The notes below the pieces were generated by a model. The model saw only the letters and a program-made list of their open reading frames with translations. It did not search any database and was not told where the DNA came from. A stretch of 7,743 nt of DNA from positions 1 through 7,743 of the forward strand of contig JAISGB010000270.1 of NCBI GenBank assembly GCA_031263335.1, in the 5' to 3' direction. The position numbers and the translations under genes were made by a program. Below, piece by piece: positions 5,792 to 7,743 of this stretch (its first letter is position 1; each line of letters opens with the position of its first letter). The stretch is from Eubacteriales Family XIII. Incertae Sedis bacterium (GTDB lineage: Bacteria > Bacillota > Clostridia > Peptostreptococcales > Anaerovoracaceae).

Positions 5792-6604
5792 ATGGCGCTG
5801 TATGACATCATCGATGAGATCGCGGGCCGGCAGGCTACGAAGACGGACACGGGCGACACGCGCGCCTACGGCGTCATGGTCGGCCTCGTCGCGCAGAACT
5901 ATGACAAGGATATGCCCGGGCGCGTATGCGTGACCGTCCCGACGCGGGAGAAGGACGCAAACGAATTGCAATGGGTGCGCCTGTCGCAACCGTCCGGGGG
6001 CGCCAAATGGGGGCATTACTTCCTGCCCGAAGTCGGAGACCAAGTCCTGCTCGCCTTTGAAAACGGCAACATCGAGAAGCCCTATGTCATCGGCAGCGTA
6101 TCGAAGGACAGGGATCGCTTCCTTGGGCAATCCGTCGATCAGGACAACAAGATCAAGCGCATCGTCACGCGCAACGGCAGCGAGCTCAGGTTCGAGGACA
6201 ACAAGGAGGGTGAGGGGGACAAGGACCGGATCACGCTTTCGACGGCAAAGACGACGCATACGCTGAAATTGGACAACGAGAACGGGCTGATCGAGCTGAC
6301 CGACAAGAAGGGCGAGAACGCCGTCAAGATCCGCACGAAGGACGGGACGATGAACATCAAGGCCAAAAGCCGGATCACCATCGAGGTGGGCGATAACATC
6401 AAGCTCGTCCTGAACGGGGAGACGGGCGCGGTGCGCTTGGAATGCGACGAATTGAGTGTCAAGTCTTCGCGCAAGGCGAGCGTAAAGACGGACGGGATGC
6501 TGAAGTTGGACGCCGCGCAGATCAGCGAGAAGGCGTCGTCCATGTACCAAGCGGAAAGCGGCGGGATCGTGAGCATTTCGGGCAGCCCGATCAAGATAGG
6601 ATAG
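5792..6604 (+). CDS. Baseplate spike protein, gpV/gp5-like OB-fold with beta-helical tail (C-terminal half of VgrG)
   Basis: The ATG at 5792 gives 270 residues and lies 10 bases after the hub stop, with AAGGAAGGAAAG and TAGGGG just upstream. A longer in-frame start at 5708 would overlap the hub gene by 74 bases and add a Gly/Arg/Ser-rich leader that does not look like coding sequence. Residues 25-105 match the gp5/VgrG OB-fold (Phage_base_V), with MPGRVCVTVP, WVRLSQPSGG, HYFLPEVGDQVLLAFENGN and PYVIGSV. Residues 122-270 carry short alternating strands (VTRNGSELRFED, DRITLSTAK, GLIELTDKKG, KIRTKDGTMNIK, ITIEVGDNIKLVLNGETG) typical of the trimeric triple-stranded beta-helix that forms the spike. 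It ends ISGSPIKIG. No lysozyme domain or C-terminal effector extension is present. Confidence 0.92.
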   Translation: MALYDIIDEIAGRQATKTDTGDTRAYGVMVGLVAQNYDKDMPGRVCVTVPTREKDANELQWVRLSQPSGGAKWGHYFLPEVGDQVLLAFENGNIEKPYVIGSVSKDRDRFLGQSVDQDNKIKRIVTRNGSELRFEDNKEGEGDKDRITLSTAKTTHTLKLDNENGLIELTDKKGENAVKIRTKDGTMNIKAKSRITIEVGDNIKLVLNGETGAVRLECDELSVKSSRKASVKTDGMLKLDAAQISEKASSMYQAESGGIVSISGSPIKIG

Positions 6605-6609
6605 GGGAC

Positions 6610-6614
6610 GGAGG
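6610..6614 (+). promoter_or_regulatory. Shine-Dalgarno site for the gp25-like gene
   Basis: GGAGG precedes the ATG at 6618 by only 3 bases, closer than usual. A GGGG run at 6604-6607, overlapping the previous stop, may take part. No better in-frame start lies nearby, and the encoded N-terminus suits the family. Confidence 0.6.
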
Positions 6615-6617
6615 ATT

Positions 6618-7040
6618 ATGGCGGATCGAACGAACAAATCTTTTCTCGGAAGCGGCATGAAATTCCCGCCGCAGGCAAACAGGGCGACGGGGCGATTTGC
6701 CGTCTCCGCGAACGAACAGAGCGTGAAGGAGTCCGTATATCTGATCCTCATGACCGCCGCGGGCGAACGCGAGTTGGCGCCGGGCTTCGGCAGCCGTCTG
6801 TCGCGCTACGCATTCATGGACGTGAATATTACGAACCTGAACATCATGCAACACGACATAGCCGAATTGATCATGGCGCAGGAGCCGCGCGTCGCGGCAG
6901 CGGATGCAGACATCGACGCACAGAGTCGAGACGACTGCCTGATCATCAACATCACATATCGGGTGGCGCAGACGAACACGACGGACAATTTTGTCTTTCC
7001 GTTCTATCTGCGGGCGTCGGCGGGGGCGGATGAATCATGA
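6618..7040 (+). CDS. gp25-like baseplate wedge protein (Afp9/GPW family)
   Basis: At 140 residues this has the normal size and layout of the GPW/gp25 family. Residues 33-47 form the conserved helix after FAVSANEQ. GERELAPGFGSRLSRYAF (49-66) matches the typical GER...PEFG..L..Y.F block. EPRV (89-92) is the family EPR motif, and the protein ends with NFVFPFYL (124-131), as Afp9-like members do. In CIS particles gp25 sits at the inner baseplate, helps bind wedge proteins to the hub, and nucleates the first sheath ring. The stop overlaps the next start as ATGA, so its product and the J-like wedge protein are probably made by coupled translation. Confidence 0.92.
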   Translation: MADRTNKSFLGSGMKFPPQANRATGRFAVSANEQSVKESVYLILMTAAGERELAPGFGSRLSRYAFMDVNITNLNIMQHDIAELIMAQEPRVAAADADIDAQSRDDCLIINITYRVAQTNTTDNFVFPFYLRASAGADES

Positions 7041-7743
7041 GAGGAAAGAAACCGTACAGGATAGACGCGCGCCAAAAGGAGGATCTGCATGCGCAGATCG
7101 CGGAGCTTGCCGTCTCGTATACGCCCGAATGGATCTTCGATCCGAACGATCCTGACATTGGGTCCGTCCTCGCGATGCTCTATGCGGATCAGATGGCGGG
7201 CAACGTCGATCGCCTCAATCAGGTCATCGAGAAATACAGGGTGGAGCTTGTCAATCTGCTGAATATCGGACTCCTGCCCGCCTATCCGGCGGAGGGGGTC
7301 TGCGTGCTGAACCCGATACAGGATACGATCCCCGGCATCGATGTGCCGGCCGGCGCCAAGATCTTCGGGGGCGGATCGTCCGAGGGCGCGATCATCTTTG
7401 AGACGCGGACGCCCCTGCATGTGACGAGCGCCCGCATCCGGGACATCATCGAGGTCTCGGGCGCCTTTGGCCGCATCCTGCCGCTTCTCGGGAACGCGGC
7501 GCCCGCGTACCCGACGGGGCTTGAACGTTCCGCCCCTCCCGAGGACGAGGACGCGCCGGCAGTCGTGCGCGACATACGCCTGTTCGATTTTGAGGGAAAG
7601 GGCGTCGAAACTCATTCGCTCCTGCTCTACCACGAAAACGTCTTCGATGTGCCGTCGCGCACGGGCGTCCTGATAGAGGCGTTCTCTCCGGCCGGTGAAT
7701 CGCTTGCCGAGACGTTCGCGGCCCGGGATCGCTACCGCTTCCG
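7037..7743 (+). CDS. Baseplate J-like / Afp11-type wedge protein (partial, runs off the right edge)
   Basis: The frame opens at an ATG overlapping the gp25 stop and stays open for 235 codons to the end of the window. Residues 28-83 (YTPEWIFDPNDPDIGSVLAM, then a helix with DRLNQV.EKYRVELVNLL and IGLLPAYPA) closely resemble the N-terminus of Afp11/Pvc11-type baseplate proteins, where the pattern YTPEW.FDP.DPD.G..LA is characteristic. Residues 87-140 contain the following beta region with IDVPAGAKIFGG and FETRTPLHV. A proline- and acid-rich stretch at about 154-176 looks like a loop insertion. The protein should form the wedge around the hub together with gp25 and a second J-like protein expected downstream. 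The full length and the C-terminal half are unseen. Confidence 0.88.
   Translation, partial: MRGKKPYRIDARQKEDLHAQIAELAVSYTPEWIFDPNDPDIGSVLAMLYADQMAGNVDRLNQVIEKYRVELVNLLNIGLLPAYPAEGVCVLNPIQDTIPGIDVPAGAKIFGGGSSEGAIIFETRTPLHVTSARIRDIIEVSGAFGRILPLLGNAAPAYPTGLERSAPPEDEDAPAVVRDIRLFDFEGKGVETHSLLLYHENVFDVPSRTGVLIEAFSPAGESLAETFAARDRYRF

Noticed and set aside
4834..5859. A 341-codon open frame on the - strand across the hub gene and spike start
   Set aside because: It is antisense to two confidently identified baseplate genes, and its product is a low-complexity Arg/Leu/Val-rich shadow.
5765..6751. A 328-codon open frame on the - strand across the spike and gp25 start
   Set aside because: It is opposite clear OB-fold and gp25 coding sequence; the product shows only shadow composition.
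7004..7633. A 209-codon open frame on the - strand opposite the J-like gene
   Set aside because: The + strand encodes a clear Afp11-like N-terminus here, so the - strand frame is a shadow.

Overview
The window is one stretch of a contractile injection system (CIS) operon, the phage-tail-like machines that include the extracellular Afp/PVC particles, type VI-like systems and R-type tailocins. All genes are on the + strand and are tightly packed: the largest gap between major genes is 43 bases, and the last two genes overlap by ATGA. The organism cannot be named from the sequence. The DNA is GC-rich (spot counts of single lines run from about 52 to 72 percent G+C), most genes have purine-rich Shine-Dalgarno sites, and no capsid, terminase, portal, lysis or integrase gene is present. 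This fits a host-encoded CIS in a moderately GC-rich, probably uncultured bacterium better than an ordinary prophage, but the flanks needed to exclude a prophage lie outside the window.

Layout. Positions 1-66 are the last 21 codons of an upstream gene, possibly the tail tube. Positions 81-3095 encode a 1004-residue, extremely Arg/Glu-rich protein that I cannot place in a family. Its ends look folded, its middle carries tandem repeats of about 95 residues, and two of these contain strongly basic clusters, one of them a textbook AT-hook core. Next come two paralogous CIS tube-initiator-type proteins (3123-3830 and 3846-4517), a gpD/gp27-like hub (4561-5781), a separate gpV/gp5-like spike with an OB fold and beta-helical tail (5792-6604), a gp25-like baseplate protein (6618-7040), and the first 235 codons of a baseplate-J/Afp11-like wedge protein that runs off the right edge (7037-7743).

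How they fit together. By homology, the two initiator-type proteins should form rings joining the inner tube to the hub, the hub should carry the central spike, and gp25 and the J-like protein should nucleate sheath and wedge around it. The 1004-residue protein lies between the probable tube gene and the initiators. In PBSX-like tails and R-type tailocins that slot holds the tape measure. It could therefore be a length-setting or lumenal protein, or a tube-loaded cargo. It is the most novel gene in the window.

There is no gap longer than 43 bases between major genes, and I saw no RNA gene, CRISPR array, insertion sequence or convincing terminator.
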